In this document: one piece after another, positions 45,644 to 58,261 of the stretch
How positions within the stretch are numbered: the stretch's first letter is position 1
How the letters are laid out: the number at the start of each line of letters is the position of its first letter
Assembly: GCA_963921795.1 (NCBI GenBank)
Contig: OY997659.1
Coordinates: 24,102,659-24,166,658, forward strand
DNA: 64,000 bases
Direction of reading: 5' to 3'
Source: Nannobrachium achirus
Lineage: Eukaryota; Chordata; Actinopteri; Myctophiformes; Myctophidae
The notes under the pieces: generated by a model
The model's input: only the letters and a program-made list of their open reading frames with translations
Told to the model about the DNA's origin: nothing
Database searches by the model: none
Position numbers and translations under genes: made by a program

Positions 45644-47820
45644 ACGCGCGCGTGCGCGTGTAAAAAATATGCTTGGCTGGAGGGTCTCACACACATGCCC
45701 TCCACTGACATATATGGCCCTCTGTACTGGCCAGGTGTACCGTGCTTAACAGCTGATGACAGCGCAGGGTTGCACAAACTTTTGATCTCGGGTGGGGGAG
45801 TGGGTGGGGGTGCTTGTAAGGACAGTGCAATAACAACAACAACAACAACAGCAGCAGCAGCTGAAAGCGGCAGGGCCTGAGAGTGTGTGTCACATGTCCC
45901 CACAACATGACCCCCTGACCTGCTGGAGCTCTGACAGGCACAGACTGCTCCTGTAGCGAATGCTCTGTGGAACTCTTAAGAAAAGGGCTATTGATGCAGG
46001 AGCGACAGACAGCGTCTCGGTTAGGCTTGTACAACACCGATTGCCGCCTGAAGGCATGTTCAAATTTTTAAAGACAACAACGGCCCCAAACAAGCATTTT
46101 ACAACGGGAGAGACAATGGCGGGGCACTGGGGAGTGATTTCTGTCTGTCTTAATTAGCACTCTAATGGTGGACACCCCTCATCAGCCAGCTGAAATCTAT
46201 TCATGTGAATTGTTCTCATCGCCTGCGATTATCCAGAGGTGATGTGGCGGCACTGACCTTTTCCTAATTGGGGGGTCTCAAACTACCAATTAGCCACAGT
46301 TTGGCTACTGACTGGGGTCGGGGGGGGGGGTCACTGTCTACGACACACATCACTCTGTTCAAGTGGCCTTTGAAGGAGAGAAGAATTTGCCGTCATCGGC
46401 TAAGTTGGGCTTACAACCTGAAGCCTATCTGTCTTTAAACCGTTGCCTTAAAAGACTATGGCTGATTTGGGGGGAAAAGAGGAGCGATAATCAATGCAAC
46501 TATGCTGAACTGACATTTTGAGGCGGTGACATTCCTCTTTCAAAACATTGCATAAACTTCGGCGAGCATGTGTTCCCTGGAAATGCCAGTCGATTATTTC
46601 TTCCTCTGGCATCTATCAAGCAAACAGAAACTTAATTGAAACAGGAGACCGGGGGGGGGGGGGTTGGGGGGGGGGGATTGCGATGCTACACTAGCACAAC
46701 AAACAACAGCGTTGTGCTTCTTGCCCTGTGCTCGTGCTCCCGCTGTATTGTGTGTGCCTGCGGGGATTGTTGGGCTGTAATCTGAGACCATGTTAGAGTG
46801 AGGGAGGCCGGAGCCAAATGTGAAGTGCTGACTCAGGCACCTGGGAGCCAAGCGTCTTGGCTTGGCTTATTTTCTGTAACGCTCCACCCCAATCCTGAAC
46901 AACTCGGATTTACACGCTGTTTGCAGAGCTCAGACAACACACAAACACAACAGAACTGCAAAGCACGGCATGTTGGGAGAGAGCGGGAAAGAGGAATGGG
47001 GACGTCAAGGACAGTGTTTTTAGTTTTTTTTCCTTCAGCCAGAGTGACCGCAGACTCTCTGTGTATTTCACAAAATGAGAACAATACTGCTTTGGAAAAC
47101 CAGTGTCATTTATTTGCAGCAAGCTCCCTAAGTCAATTACTGAAAATAATATATGAGCAATAAGAAAGACAGTAGTATATAAAAACTTATAGCATAGAAA
47201 ATAAAGTATGAGCCATTGGTTATTACTTCACCATGGAGCTCTTATTTCTTAAATGCACTCCAATAATACCACTATTACAACCCTGGTACCGCATAAGATT
47301 TAGTCCAGACCATATACATTACAGCTAACTATGACAAACTCAAAGAGCTATGAGACAGATATGAGAATCAGGATTCATGACCCTCTCGCTAAATCGTGAT
47401 GGCTCCGTCCTCCCCCTAAACTGCCGGCAGCCCCCCTAATACTTGCACTTCTACGAGGTTAATAATTCAGTCATCCCCTGCCCAGGTTGCATAACGCTGC
47501 CTCCCATCCTCCTGAAGCGCCCCGCGGGCGGAGCTCTCGAGTAGGATGTGGGCACAGGCCTCTGAATAATGCAACAGTGAGATGGTGCTGGATAGCTGTG
47601 CGCTGGAATGCGACCTCACTTCACTTCCCAGTGCCAGCGCCAGATGGAAACGCATGATACGATACAGAGTGGTGACACGGTACAGAGGTTCCACATGGGT
47701 TTAGGAAACAACGTGAACACTGTACACACTTATTCATATTCAAAGAGGAGGAGAGGGCACAGTGACATAGCTCAGAATGCATGCTTAACAGATACACATG
47801 CATGTTTTGTGTACACACAA
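45642..47820. other. pkp4: Low-repeat part of a pkp4 intron
   Basis: Contains (AAC)n/(AGC)n at 45834-45860, a G-rich tract with two long G runs at 46651-46676, and otherwise unique sequence. TTAATTAGCACTCTAATGG (46149) and ACCAATTAGCCAC (46285) are homeodomain-like AT cores in a stretch free of mobile elements. No coding exon is evident. Confidence 0.35.
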
Positions 47821-47821
47821 G

Positions 47822-48281
47822 CAGTGGTGTAAAGTAACTGAGAACAACAACATATTTTAGGTATTTGTACCAATTTACAATACTTTTACTTCAACTACAT
47901 CCCGGATCCAAATATTGTACTTTTACTGCACTACATGTATTTGAAAACTTTAGTAGATTTTGATTATTACAAAACATACATTAACCACTTCAACCCTATA
48001 TACATTTCGGCAATTTCAAAACAGCCAATCTTCAAGCTCGCGGCGCACTGTGAGCTTGTAGATCTGTTATTCTCAAACGTGTTTTATACATTTGAATACT
48101 TGAAATGGGACATTCTGCATAATGAGTACTTTTACTTTTGGTAGTAAGTACATTTTGATATCAATACTTTTGTACTTTTACTCAAGTACATTTTTAATTC
48201 CAGACTTGTAACGGAGTATTTCTAAATTGCCATATTGATACTTTTACTCAAGTAAAAAAATATATATTTTTCCCACCACTG
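47822..48281 (+). mobile_element. hAT MITE family H1, copy 3
   Basis: CAGTGGTGTAAAGTAACTGA and, reversed, CAGTGGTGGGAAAAATATAT bound 460 bp. The flanks CACACAAG (47814-47821) and CATACAAG (48282-48289) match 7 of 8. It is in the opposite orientation to copies 1 and 2. It contains an HP hairpin with a longer left arm. Confidence 0.9.
48012..48076. repeat. Hairpin repeat HP inside H1 copy 3
   Basis: CAGCCAATCTTCAAGCTCGC pairs with GTGAGCTTGTAGATCTGTTA. The left flank TTAACCACTTCAACCCTATA (47981-48000) matches the outer arm of the long HP subtype at 38757. Confidence 0.85.
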
Positions 48282-48385
48282 CATACAAGGACATGGGCAT
48301 TGGGCACGCACTCGCACACACAGATGTACAGGTACAATCGGCTCTTACACTCTCACACACGTCGCCATCATGCGGGCATTCTTAC

Positions 48386-48599
48386 CCGTGACAAGTTCCC
48401 GTACTTCTGCGTCCACAGTCTTCCTCAGCAGGCGGAGCAGGGCAGGGATGCCTCCTGCGTTCTTCACGGCGATCTTGTTGTCGTCCATAGCCTTGCCGTA
48501 GACCAGGTTCCTCAGCGCTCCGCACGAGTTCCTCTGGATTTCCAGGACCTTGTGGTCCAGCAAGTCCACCAGGTGTTTGATGCCCCCCAAACGGCACAC
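48386..48599 (-). CDS. pkp4: pkp4 armadillo exon ([14 protein letters not shown])
   Basis: A 214-bp exon after CCGTCTCCAG encodes [60 protein letters not shown] and [11 protein letters not shown]. Two classic armadillo repeats are visible ([23 protein letters not shown]). The donor is ACGG|GTAAGA. The phase is 0 in, 1 out. Confidence 0.98.
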
Positions 48600-49860
48600 C
48601 TGGAGACGGGGTTAAACCAGAGCCATGAGTTCACAGTACACCGGTATCGATGCGGGGAACAGAGCCCAGACTGCCAACGCAGCGGTTTGGCCATCCAGAC
48701 ACCGCAGAGAGTTGAAGCGCAGGAGATAAAGGTCTGGACGGTAATTCAGAATCAATACTGTAATCTCAAATAAGGAATTGGGCATAGATTAAGTGGGAAT
48801 ATAATTTATATATATTTTAAAAAGGTTCCCTTGAACTTCCCCAATAACGAGTGAAGGCAAGCATTTATTCTTGTGAGAATTCACTCACTCACTCACTCAC
48901 ACTCTCACACACACGCACGCACGCACGTGCACGCACACACAGAGGATTTATTCACACAACATTCATGTTATTTGGAAAATGCAATGTAAGAAAGCAGTGA
49001 AGCAGATGCTGCCATTATAAATAAATAAAACAAATTTCTATAAAATTGTGTGATATGAATAGATTTCAGTATGTTGACATTTGGCAACCTGAGAATAAGA
49101 ATCACATTGCTTATATCTACAAAACAGACATTTGAACTGACCTTATCAAAATCCAATATAATTTTCTTGGAAAGGCATTAAAACTGTCTACATAAAATGT
49201 GGCGCATAAAGGTGCATTAAAAAACAAGGCTGTAACGATGTGTGCGTGAGCGTGTGCATGCATTTGTGTGTATGTATATCTGTGCCTTTGCGTTCATCCG
49301 CTGGGTGGGGGGCTTTTGCATTCACTGAGCATCCTATTTTGTGTGTGCGTGCGCGTGTGCGCGTGTGCGTGCGCATATCATCATTTGTGTGTCAGTTTGT
49401 TTGCGTTTGCAGCCATTCTCAGTATTCTACGAATGCGGTGAGGACCCTGGTGACTCTACTTGAGATCAACCCCCCAGTCTTCCTTCTTTCCAGCAGACCA
49501 CTCCGGAGGCAGCACCAGTTCCCTGCTGAACCATGATATCCCAGAGGAAGCCCGCGGAAGAGACCGAGTGGCCGCCTAGCCTAGGTTTACAGTCTTCAAT
49601 GCACAAGGATAGATGCTACAAATGGACCTCCACACGCTGGCTACTGATGAATAGAAATTTAAGGGGAGGAGGGGAGGTGGTTGTGGTTGTGGAAAGGACC
49701 CTCAAGCACTAAATAATGGGTATTGATCAGTGCGCTCAGTAAAGATAGAGCATAGCGGGAAGTGCAGGAGAGGGGTTGAGGACGGTGTTGGGGAAAGGTT
49801 AGGTGGTTACTGATGTGTGTACTGATGAGAGAGGTGCACAGTCAGAGAACATTTACCCAC
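48600..49860 (-). other. pkp4: pkp4 intron, short simple repeats only
   Basis: 1,261 bp. (CACT)n, (GCAC)n and short (GT)n patches near 48883-48940 and 49340-49375. No mobile element or extra exon was recognised. Confidence 0.7.
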
Positions 49861-49993
49861 CTCAACCTTGACTCGGTTATCGCCGTAGCACAGGTGCTGC
49901 AGGTAGGCGGCTGCATTGGCCTGCACCGAGGGGAACTGGTGCTGTAACATGTGGATCACCTCAGGCAGCTCCGGGTCTCGCCACGCAAACTCC
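49861..49993 (-). CDS. pkp4: pkp4 exon, start of armadillo domain
   Basis: A 133-bp exon after TTGTCTTGCAG encodes [40 protein letters not shown] and VKVE. This is the first armadillo repeat; [14 protein letters not shown] with QAN is the pkp4 form. The donor is GAG|GTGGGTAA. Confidence 0.98.
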
Positions 49994-50764
49994 CTGCAAG
50001 ACAAAAAGCCAGGGCACGGAGGAGGTTATCAGCATGACAGCAGAGACAAAACAACCAAGTTCCCTCCCTGCACCGACTCCCCCACATTGGCAAGCCTTGC
50101 ACCCTGTCCCAACCTCTACCCTCCACCAACCTTAAAAAGTCAGCTCTGCAGTGCCGACCCATGCATGTATATCCCAGGAAATTATATTCGTATCCTGTTA
50201 TATATTACATCCCACATGCGTTACAGTTGAATTATTGCTGTTCCTCCACACAGGTTATTAGAAAAAAAAGGGGAGGGAATTTTACTTCAGACATTGGGAG
50301 GTTCAGGTACATGGAGGAATATTCAGGCTGGACAGTTATGTACTGTTAGGAGAACGCTGTCTTACCGACAAAAGCTGTCCACATGGAAGTAGTGCTGCAT
50401 ATCTACTGGAATGTGAACTGTGTATGTTTCTCTATTTGGTCCCATGGTTTGATAATGGGGGAAATGCTGATGTCTGAAGAGGGAGCGAGAGAGAGAGTAG
50501 CATCAACATATCCCAGGCAAACGAACAGAAATGGATGTATTGACGTTTTAACGTGTGGGCAGATATTCTATTGCCCTTGTATGGAGCATGAGCCTAGTCC
50601 ACTCAGCTCAGCTCCTTCAAAAGATAATATCCAAACAACCTTTTGGCACAAACACCCAACAGAGCAAGTACACTGCTGAATTTCCCCTCACAGGAATCTT
50701 TTTGAAACTACATATTCTTAGGGACCTTTTAGTATGATATGCTTCCTCAAATGCCGACATTGGA

Positions 50765-51165
50765 GCTGTGTCAGAAATCACTCACTACTCACTATGTACT
50801 GTAGTGAACTATGTAGTGAGTTCAACAGTTTGTAGGACTGTCCAAATGCATAGTGAGAATTATTATATCCTATGTAGTGGAATCATGGTATTGCACAACA
50901 CATTGTGAAGAGTAGTGTACAACAACCAACTAACCAAGCACTATACCAGTATGTATTGTGCTGAAAGAAAACAGATGAGGAGAGAGCGCATCATAACCTG
51001 GTATGTTTTAACTGTGTGGCAGGCTGGCAGCAATTACAAAATTAATGGCAATCCATGTTTTTCATTGTTCAGATGAGTTTACTACAGTATAGTCATCGAC
51101 AGAGAACTCCCTAGAAAGTGAGTAAGGACGGGAGTAGTGAAAGACTCAATGTTTTCAGACACAGC
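50765..51165. mobile_element. MITE with GCTGTGTC termini
   Basis: GCTGTGTCAGAAATCACTCA and, reversed, GCTGTGTCTGAAAACATTGA are the ends of a 401-bp element. The start also carries the CACTACTCACTATGTACTGTA-type wording of a common fish repeat. No clear target duplication was found. It lies in the pkp4 intron 49994-51703. Confidence 0.6.
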
Positions 51166-51703
51166 ATAAACTATAAAATCCTAAATGTTGACCCTCATTG
51201 GTCCGTTTGGATTCATTTGTACACTCTGTTAAATTAACACTAGGGATTTTACTGTGTAGGACATCAGTTCCCCCGCACTGTCCTCCCCTGGACTGGTGTT
51301 ACCACTCTACACTAACATACAGAACTGTGAACAGAGCTCCTGATGTGCAAGGTCAGGAGTTTACCGCTAAGTCAACGCTGACCCCCACTTCCACCCCTTC
51401 TCTCTCTACACTCACACATGGCTATGTGACAGGAACAGACGCAGCACTTCAGTGCATGTGAGAATCCATTGTAAAGTGTCCTGACGTAGTGTGGGCAAGC
51501 TTAATGGCTAAGGCTGTGGATGGCTCGCTGTTTGAATAGTAAGAGGACACCAGTGTTGACCCAGCAGAATAGAGACGCCTTGTAAGCATAAGTAGTGCTC
51601 ATGGATGGCTGATTCACGCTACACCACACCGCACTGGCTGCTGATCATTGACTAAATCCCCTGCCCGCTTAGACACACTAACATTTTAATTGTTTTCCCT
51701 TAC

Positions 51704-51914
51704 CTCGGGTCTTTCTGTATGCTGTCTATGGAGGGCGAGCGGGTGGCGCCGTCGTCCATGACGATGGCCTGGCGGGTGTAGCTGGGGTCGGGCGGCCGGT
51801 ACTGCGCCGAGCGGTAGGGATCGGCGTAAGTGGCCGCGGCGTTGAGAGCATAGTTGCTTCTTTGGTAGGTCATGGCACTGCGCTGGCTGGAGGTCCTCTG
51901 GAGGCTGCCAACAC
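51704..51914 (-). CDS. pkp4: pkp4 head exon (SPSIDSIQKDPR)
   Basis: A 211-bp exon after ACGGCATTAG encodes VGSLQRTSSQRSAMTYQRSN, YALNAAATYADPYRSAQYRP, PDPSYTRQAIVMDDGATRSP and SIDSIQKDP. SIDSIQKDPREF/A is the hallmark just before the armadillo domain. The serine-rich head is a phosphorylation target in this family. The donor is CCGAG|GTAAGG. Confidence 0.98.
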
Positions 51915-53570
51915 CTAATGCCGTAAGAGGTACAGTAGGAAAAGAAAGGAAAAAACACCCAAATAAAACCTCCACAGTGAAACTTAAGGCAGGAGTAAGG
52001 ACACCCGCAAGCAACACTGACCAACCAGCAAGGGTTTGTGTTGTCACTCAGACCTTTTCAGCTAAACTCAATACAGGGCACACGAGTAGTGCGCCTCTGT
52101 GGAAAATACACACACTCACGTCTGTTCTGAGAGGCGAAGCAAATTCTGCCGGTCTGGAACCAATTAATGATGAGGATAAAACGCAGCTCCCATGATGCCG
52201 CGGTGCAAAACTCTCCCTTCTTCAAAGGCCCATTTGCATTGTTGTTTGTTTTACAAGGTAGAGCTTAACCAGTGGGATCCTGCAGGTTTACAGAAGGGGG
52301 CTGGTGGCCTCAACCAGCAAGATGATGCACAACAATCCCTTCTTTATCCCTCAAACTCACGCCTCTCTCTCACTGCTTTCCAATCACTGTTGTAGTCTCA
52401 GGCCAACTTTGTCCTGTGCGGCAGTGCAGCAACAGTAAACCGAAACCGGTCTAAAGGCAGACAGAGACACAGTGACTCCCTACAGGTGGAAGGAAGCCAT
52501 CCCAAAAACAAACATGCAGGATATGTTTCCGCAGCCACACGGTCAAACATCATATCTGAGAGCATCTCCCGTCTGCCATCTTCCAATGTCTTCTATTTTC
52601 TCTCATTCCTCTCCTCCGAGAGATAACGTGACCTAGCAGCGATGTCGCGCACACGTACACAGTACACACACACACAAGCTGGCGTAGCTTCCCTGCTCCC
52701 TGGAAGCCACGTGATTGTGAGGCAGCGTGACTGCTGCTCTGGTCAGATCGCTATCTACCGTCAAGCAGAGACTGGGCATGTGCGTATGAAGGCTCACCCC
52801 CTACGAGAAAGCAAGACGTCAACAAGCAGCCCTGCTCCAAAAAGACCATTTCTCACATAGGTGCCCTTCTGTGCTTGGCACTGAATGGCACTGCCCTGTG
52901 ATAGGAGGGTATGGCGATTTTGTGTCTCAAATTTTAGGGAGCTCGTAAATGGCAGTAATCCTACGTAGAGTGAGACTAAATAAAATTATATGTGTCGCTC
53001 AGTTTTGCCAAGGTTATGTGCTTACGTCTGCAGTTTAATAACAGTGCTTGCAATTTCCCAAGCAACACCAGGCCAATTCCTAAAGATATAAAATTTGATT
53101 TGATCAAACATTTTCAACTCCCATGGTGGGTGAGAGGTGGTGGGCAGAGTCACAAGATATATAGTACATTGTTCTCTTTGCATTCAAGACATCGTTGTGG
53201 GCCAAGGATCAATATTTTCATTTAACATAAAAATTGCACTCCCACTCACATTAAGGGAGGGAAAAAGTACAGCACTTTCAGCTTCCAGGGGAAGATAAAG
53301 TATGTATGGACCCTGAGCGAGGGAAAATGGCCCTTTCATTTTAAACCATAACAAAGAATGTTCCGGGATCAAATTGGATTTTCTTTTTATTATTATGAGG
53401 TATTTTTCTTTCTTACAAAGACTCCACACTGCATCCATGCAACCCATCCCATCAATACAGAGTAAACACACCGTGGGGTCGGTTCATCACAGCATCAATA
53501 GCATTTATTACTGGACTTATATCGTGTGAGGCACATCCACCAGTGTGACGGAGGAGAGGCTAAATGAAGA

Positions 53571-53637
<67 letters not shown>
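53571..53637. repeat. (GT)n microsatellite
   Basis: 67 bases of GT in a pkp4 intron. Confidence 0.96.
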
Positions 53638-53638
<1 letters not shown>

Positions 53639-54219
53639 ACAAGGCAATGTCCACGCCTGGCGTTACTGTATACATTATGTATGCATGTCAGTGGCGATGA
53701 CACTAGGAACCTTGGATCCAGACAGAAAGCAAACACCCAAGCGGTAAAACACTCTCCAGATCGTACACCAAGTCTTGTATTAACCATGGAGTGCTCCTCT
53801 AAAAGAGAGGCCACTAAAGACCTCATGGCTGTCTCTTTGCTAAAGCCATCGTCTACCAGTCCACTTCACATCTCTCTATGTGCTCTGCTGTGGAACAGCA
53901 AGCGACAGCGTAGCCACGACACTTGTAGGATTGAGCCAGTAAGAGCAATTGTATTCAAAGAAAGAAAAAAAAAATCTTTATTGATTGTTGTTCTGTATTG
54001 TAGATACCTTTTGTTGTGTTTACCATGTGGCATGTTCCAGATCTATCTCGGAATTGGGTTAAGGTAAATAGGCAAGGTAAATGTATTTATAAAGCACCTT
54101 TCAAAACAAAAGTTAAAGACGGCTTGTGCAGAAGATGAAGCTATTGAATGAAGGGGGCACACTAGTTTTTGACTGTATCTTAAATTTTGTTTGTATGTAT
54201 TGTGAACTAATAAACTATG

Positions 54220-54556
54220 CAGATCCATCTAAAAAATACATTGAATATTGTGTAAAAATGTAAAAAAGCATTGCAGATGCCAAAGCACCCCAAATCATAA
54301 CTGACTTTGGAAACTTCCCACTGGACTTCAAGCAACTCTGACTTCAGAAGGTTGACATTTCTCCATTATAAATCCTTGTTTTGAGTGATCTCGTGTAATA
54401 TTGATATTCATGAACATATTCATGTTTTAACAAAAAAAAGGTTTGGAATAATTCACTGAATGTGCAATGTATCTAGAATATACTGTATGAAAGTTTCAAG
54501 AACATTTTCAAGACAATTTACTTTTACACAATATTATATTTTTTTAGATGGATCTG
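54220..54556. mobile_element. Tc1-like remnant T1, copy 2
   Basis: CAGATCCATCTAAAAAATA at the left and its inverse TTTTTTTAGATGGATCTG at the right are terminal inverted repeats of a 337-bp element. TA follows the right end. Interior words match copy 1 at 40868-41212 in the same order. It has no coding capacity. Confidence 0.82.
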
Positions 54557-54589
54557 TATATCAGCTATATACTTGATTCAATGGCATCC

Positions 54590-54720
54590 CCATTTTGGGC
54601 ATGAATATCGGATCCAAGATTTTCAGAATGTATTAATTATATTCATTATTTTAAATATCAAGAAAAAAAACGATGCGTTATGAGCACTTGGATTGGCTAT
54701 TTTCGCTATTCATCTAGGCC
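54590..54720. repeat. Hairpin repeat HP, diverged long subtype
   Basis: GGCATCCCCATTTTGGGC at the left and CACTTGGATTGGCTATTTTC followed by CATCTAGGCCTTAAGTGGG at the right fit the long-arm consensus (TAGCATCCCTATTTTGG, core, GATGCTAGGTTGAAGTGG). The loop is expanded by AT-rich DNA. Confidence 0.5.
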
Positions 54721-55028
54721 TTAAGTGGGTGGTATGTTGCACGAAAACAAAGGAACCACACTTACAAATCCAAATGGTGTGTTCTAATGACTTGTGTGCC
54801 ATTTTGCGCCAAGTCATAGTCGAGGTGGGGACGCTGTGTGAGCCTGTGAGGGTCTATTGGGCGAGTGGTTTCTGTTCATTAGCAGACCTTTCTGCACGTT
54901 TGAAACCCTCTCCAGACTCAACACTTCAATTAAAGCAGTATGATTAAGACTGTATGGAGCTATAGGTTCACCTATTACGTTTAGAAACATTTCTCAGACG
55001 GTGTATAACATGGAAAAGCAGGACCGAC

Positions 55029-55199
55029 CTGAAGCACTCCGATAGAGGGTGCCCTGTGGGCCGTGGTTGGGGCTGCGATACAGTGGGCCGTGGTACGTCC
55101 GGTCCTCATAGATGGGTGTGATGTGGCGTTCAGGTGACATGGCCGACCTCAGGTCCTGACCCAGCGGGCTGTGTTGGCTGGCATAGGAGCTCCGCAGTC
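55029..55199 (-). CDS. pkp4: pkp4 head exon ([19 protein letters not shown])
   Basis: A 171-bp exon after CATCTCCAG encodes [40 protein letters not shown] and [16 protein letters not shown]. It matches the human [21 protein letters not shown] and HITPIYEGRTYYSPVYRSPNHG. It is the 5'-most pkp4 exon in the window. It enters in phase 2, so at least one more coding exon lies beyond 64000. The donor is TTCAG|GTCGGTC, a slightly weak site. Confidence 0.97.
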
Positions 55200-57110
55200 C
55201 TGGAGATGGGAAGACGAGAAGACGGCGGGCAGAGTTAGCGAGCCCAAACAAAACAACTGGTGAGTGTCTCTAGTTTGAAATGAAGGTTTTCATGGAGGTT
55301 TTCCACTGTTACATTTCCTTGATACAGGCAATGTACACTCACTCACTTGACAGTAAATCACTCTGGTTAGTATTAGGAGTGCCAACTGAATGACCAAAAA
55401 TATTGATGCATGTCTGAAAAAGTAGATCAGTGACAAACAACGAAAACAGGAGAAGGAATGCATCGTAAGACATGTGGTGGTTGAAAAATGAATCTCAGTA
55501 TGATGTTTGCATTGCAGACTGATGTCAATAGGGTTGCGACACTCGTGCCAAATATACACAGCAGTGATTCATCGCATGCGTGGGAACGCAGTGTAATGTG
55601 AAGTGTAATGAAACTAAAACACAGCAGTTTCCGATATCACCGTTTTAACTTGACAGCTCAACTGCAACTAAAGACTTAATTGAAATATATTTAGTGGTAA
55701 TTTCTAATTGTATGCAACACTAAAGAGGCAGTTTATAGTTACTCCTCGTCTTCTCTCACTCCTTCTTTCCCTTCCAATAAGCAGACGGTTGTATTTCAGC
55801 TTTCCCCAGGAAATATAACTCAGGCAAATTGTTCATTTGCGCCTCTTGCATACAGAAAAGGAATGCTACACAGCTTTGAGTAACAAAGCAGCTTTATTCA
55901 AGTGTTAAAAGTAGTTTAAAGTTGGAATGCCACAGGCCTATTTAATCCTAAATAAAGATCATTAGGTATTACTGTTTATAAATCTGCATTTTTCTTCATC
56001 ATTAAAAATACTGTATTTGACTTTTTAGTCTCACCAAAGCACTACTCTCCCTACCCATCCCCAACCAACCCAGATGGTGGATTACATAGAAAGAAGTTCC
56101 ACATTCTCCTGACTATACATTTGCCGATTGCTGAGGTGCATTCACATCGAGCACGACAATTATATTTTTCGAGCGACTCAACTCAGTATCAAGTCAATTT
56201 GATGGGAAGTTGATGGTTCTGATATGTCCAGTCTATTCCTAATCTCCTGTTTGCCAGAAAAGCAAGCAGCTTATCATGGGAAAGCAAAAGTACACAGGCA
56301 ATACATCCACACACACTTGAAAAATAAACAATTTTAAGTTTTTTTAACAGATATTCTTTCTTCTGGGGAGGGGGGGGGGGTCCCTGACTCCCTGGCACAA
56401 ATACATATCATTTTGAGGGTGTTTGACATGAAAATATTTTAGATGTACTGATTTAGAAGTCATTTGTAGAATCGGCTTCTGGTACCAATGGGTTAAGAAA
56501 CCTCAGCCCTGATAGGTTTATATCCCCATTACACCATAAGATAGACAGGGACGGGGACGAATTGGATAAGGAAGAGCAGATGTCAGGCAATGTGCAGCAC
56601 AGTGAGTGAACAGACTGGGCTTCTGTTGTGAACCACATGTCCACCTGCCAGGGGTGGGAAACCCTAGAGAGGTGACTCCTTCAATTAAAACTGGCTGCCA
56701 AGCGGGTCACAATGACGACACGCTGTGGTGGCCAGTCTGTCTGACTCAGGACCAGGCGGTCCAGATGTGAAACAATAACACGGCCTGCGATGGAGTCGAC
56801 GGCAACATCTGCTGCTCTGTGTATGGCAACATAAATCTGTTAGGAGGTTATTACCATGCACACGGCCCCAGAGCACAGAGGCTGGAGCTCTCAAGACCAC
56901 GATAAAGCCCCCTGATATAAGCCTCGCCCTGGAAATATGATTCTGCCAGACTCATGCATATTGCTTTTGTGCGTGCCGTGTGCGTGCGTGTGAGAGAGAG
57001 TGTGAGAATATGGGAATTCTAAGTTGTTAAGGTCTGTTTTAAACATTCATAGAAGTTGGATAGTGTTATTTTGCACAAACTGTTCAATAACAGTGTCCCC
57101 CAGGAGTCTC

Positions 57111-57180
57111 TACTGGCCAATCTACAAGATTCACAGAATGATCATCCCAGAATAGGGACGCGATGGTTCATGTTCATTCT
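57111..57180. repeat. Hairpin repeat HP, half copy
   Basis: CTGGCCAATCTACAAGATTC followed after about 20 bases by AGAATAGGGACGCGATGG resembles one arm and the AATAGGGATGCTAG outer arm of the long subtype. Confidence 0.4.
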
Positions 57181-58099
57181 GTCCATTAGGCGATGGTATT
57201 TATAGGCTACTGATACAAATCAACATATTAACATTATTAACATTATAACATGAAATACATAATGCCCATTTTCAAGAAAATTTTAAACCATCACATTAGT
57301 TTTTTGTATTTGTAGGAAAGATGGATGATGGGCTAAAACGTTCTCTCAAATTAATTTATAGACCAGTGTTTAAAAATAGCTCATGATTACGCTAATCAAA
57401 ACATAGCTTGTGATTATAGCAAGCTCAAGGACAATTCCAGGCCCAATGTGTTTCATAGTATTGCTTTAATAAGCTCTTTTTACATTAACCACAAATACTG
57501 GCACCATACTCACTGTAAATTGACAGATTTCTGAGGACAGATGGAAGTGTAAATGGAACGTGGACAGTGATCCCATCAAAGCTGAAGTAAGCCAGAATAA
57601 TATAGAGTTTTAAGGACGATGACGACGTCAATGCAAGACAGCTGGGTTTCCTTTCCCTTGGCCTACCTAATAAGAACTAGATGAGACTTTTAAGTTTAGT
57701 TCGATTAAGTTCAGTTCGATTAAAACAGAACATGCTGTGCTTTTTGTGTATTTTGTTACAGTAAGTGCACTTTGCCACCAAATCTGAACCTCACATTTCT
57801 GAGCCCTAGTGGATCTGAGTACAGTTGGTAACCCATTGCCCACTGCTCATCTTACTAGGCTCCAACATCACTTTGACTATGTTCAGACTGGCATCCCACA
57901 TTTTGGCCTGCCCTATACAGATTGGAATCAGATTTGTTTTAGTGTGAACAGCAAAAAATAAAACAATAAAACATCAGCTAATCAGATTTGAACCACATTC
58001 ATAGGTGGTTTGTAATTCCATTCAAATCATATTCCCATAGGCATGTCTCAGTTTGGACACACAGACACAGAAGTCTTGCATTACACTTCTTCATACAGC

Positions 58100-58199
58100 G
58101 GTGTTGCTCACCGAAACAGACGATCTACAAACTCACAACACAGTGTCGTGATGCAAATGCAGTGAGATTGCAGATCTGCCATTTTCGGCGAGCAACACC
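58100..58199. repeat. Hairpin repeat HP, 100-bp subtype B
   Basis: Outer arms GGTGTTGCTCACCGAAA and, reversed, GGTGTTGCTCGCCGAAAA differ at one base. The inner core GACGATCTACAAACTCACAA pairs imperfectly with TGAGATTGCAGATCTGCC. The loop holds GTGTCGTGATGC. The right flank CATCATACACCAACAGAGCA is shared with 34357-34375. Confidence 0.85.
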
Positions 58200-58261
58200 A
58201 TCATACACCAACAGAGCAACGGTTAAGCTCACGCCTATGTAAATATATCATTACCACAGCA

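Larger units (their letters stand above)
51915..55028 (-). other. pkp4: pkp4 intron with microsatellite, Tc1 remnant and hairpin
   Basis: The 3,114-bp intron holds (GT)n at 53571-53637, the Tc1-like remnant T1 copy 2 (54220-54556) and a diverged HP palindrome (54590-54720). No further coding exon was recognised at 51915-53570. Confidence 0.75.

Noticed and set aside
53184..53471. Possible extra pkp4 exon in intron 51915-55028
   Set aside because: The minus-strand frame has no similarity to the pkp4 head, and the flanking exons already join in phase.
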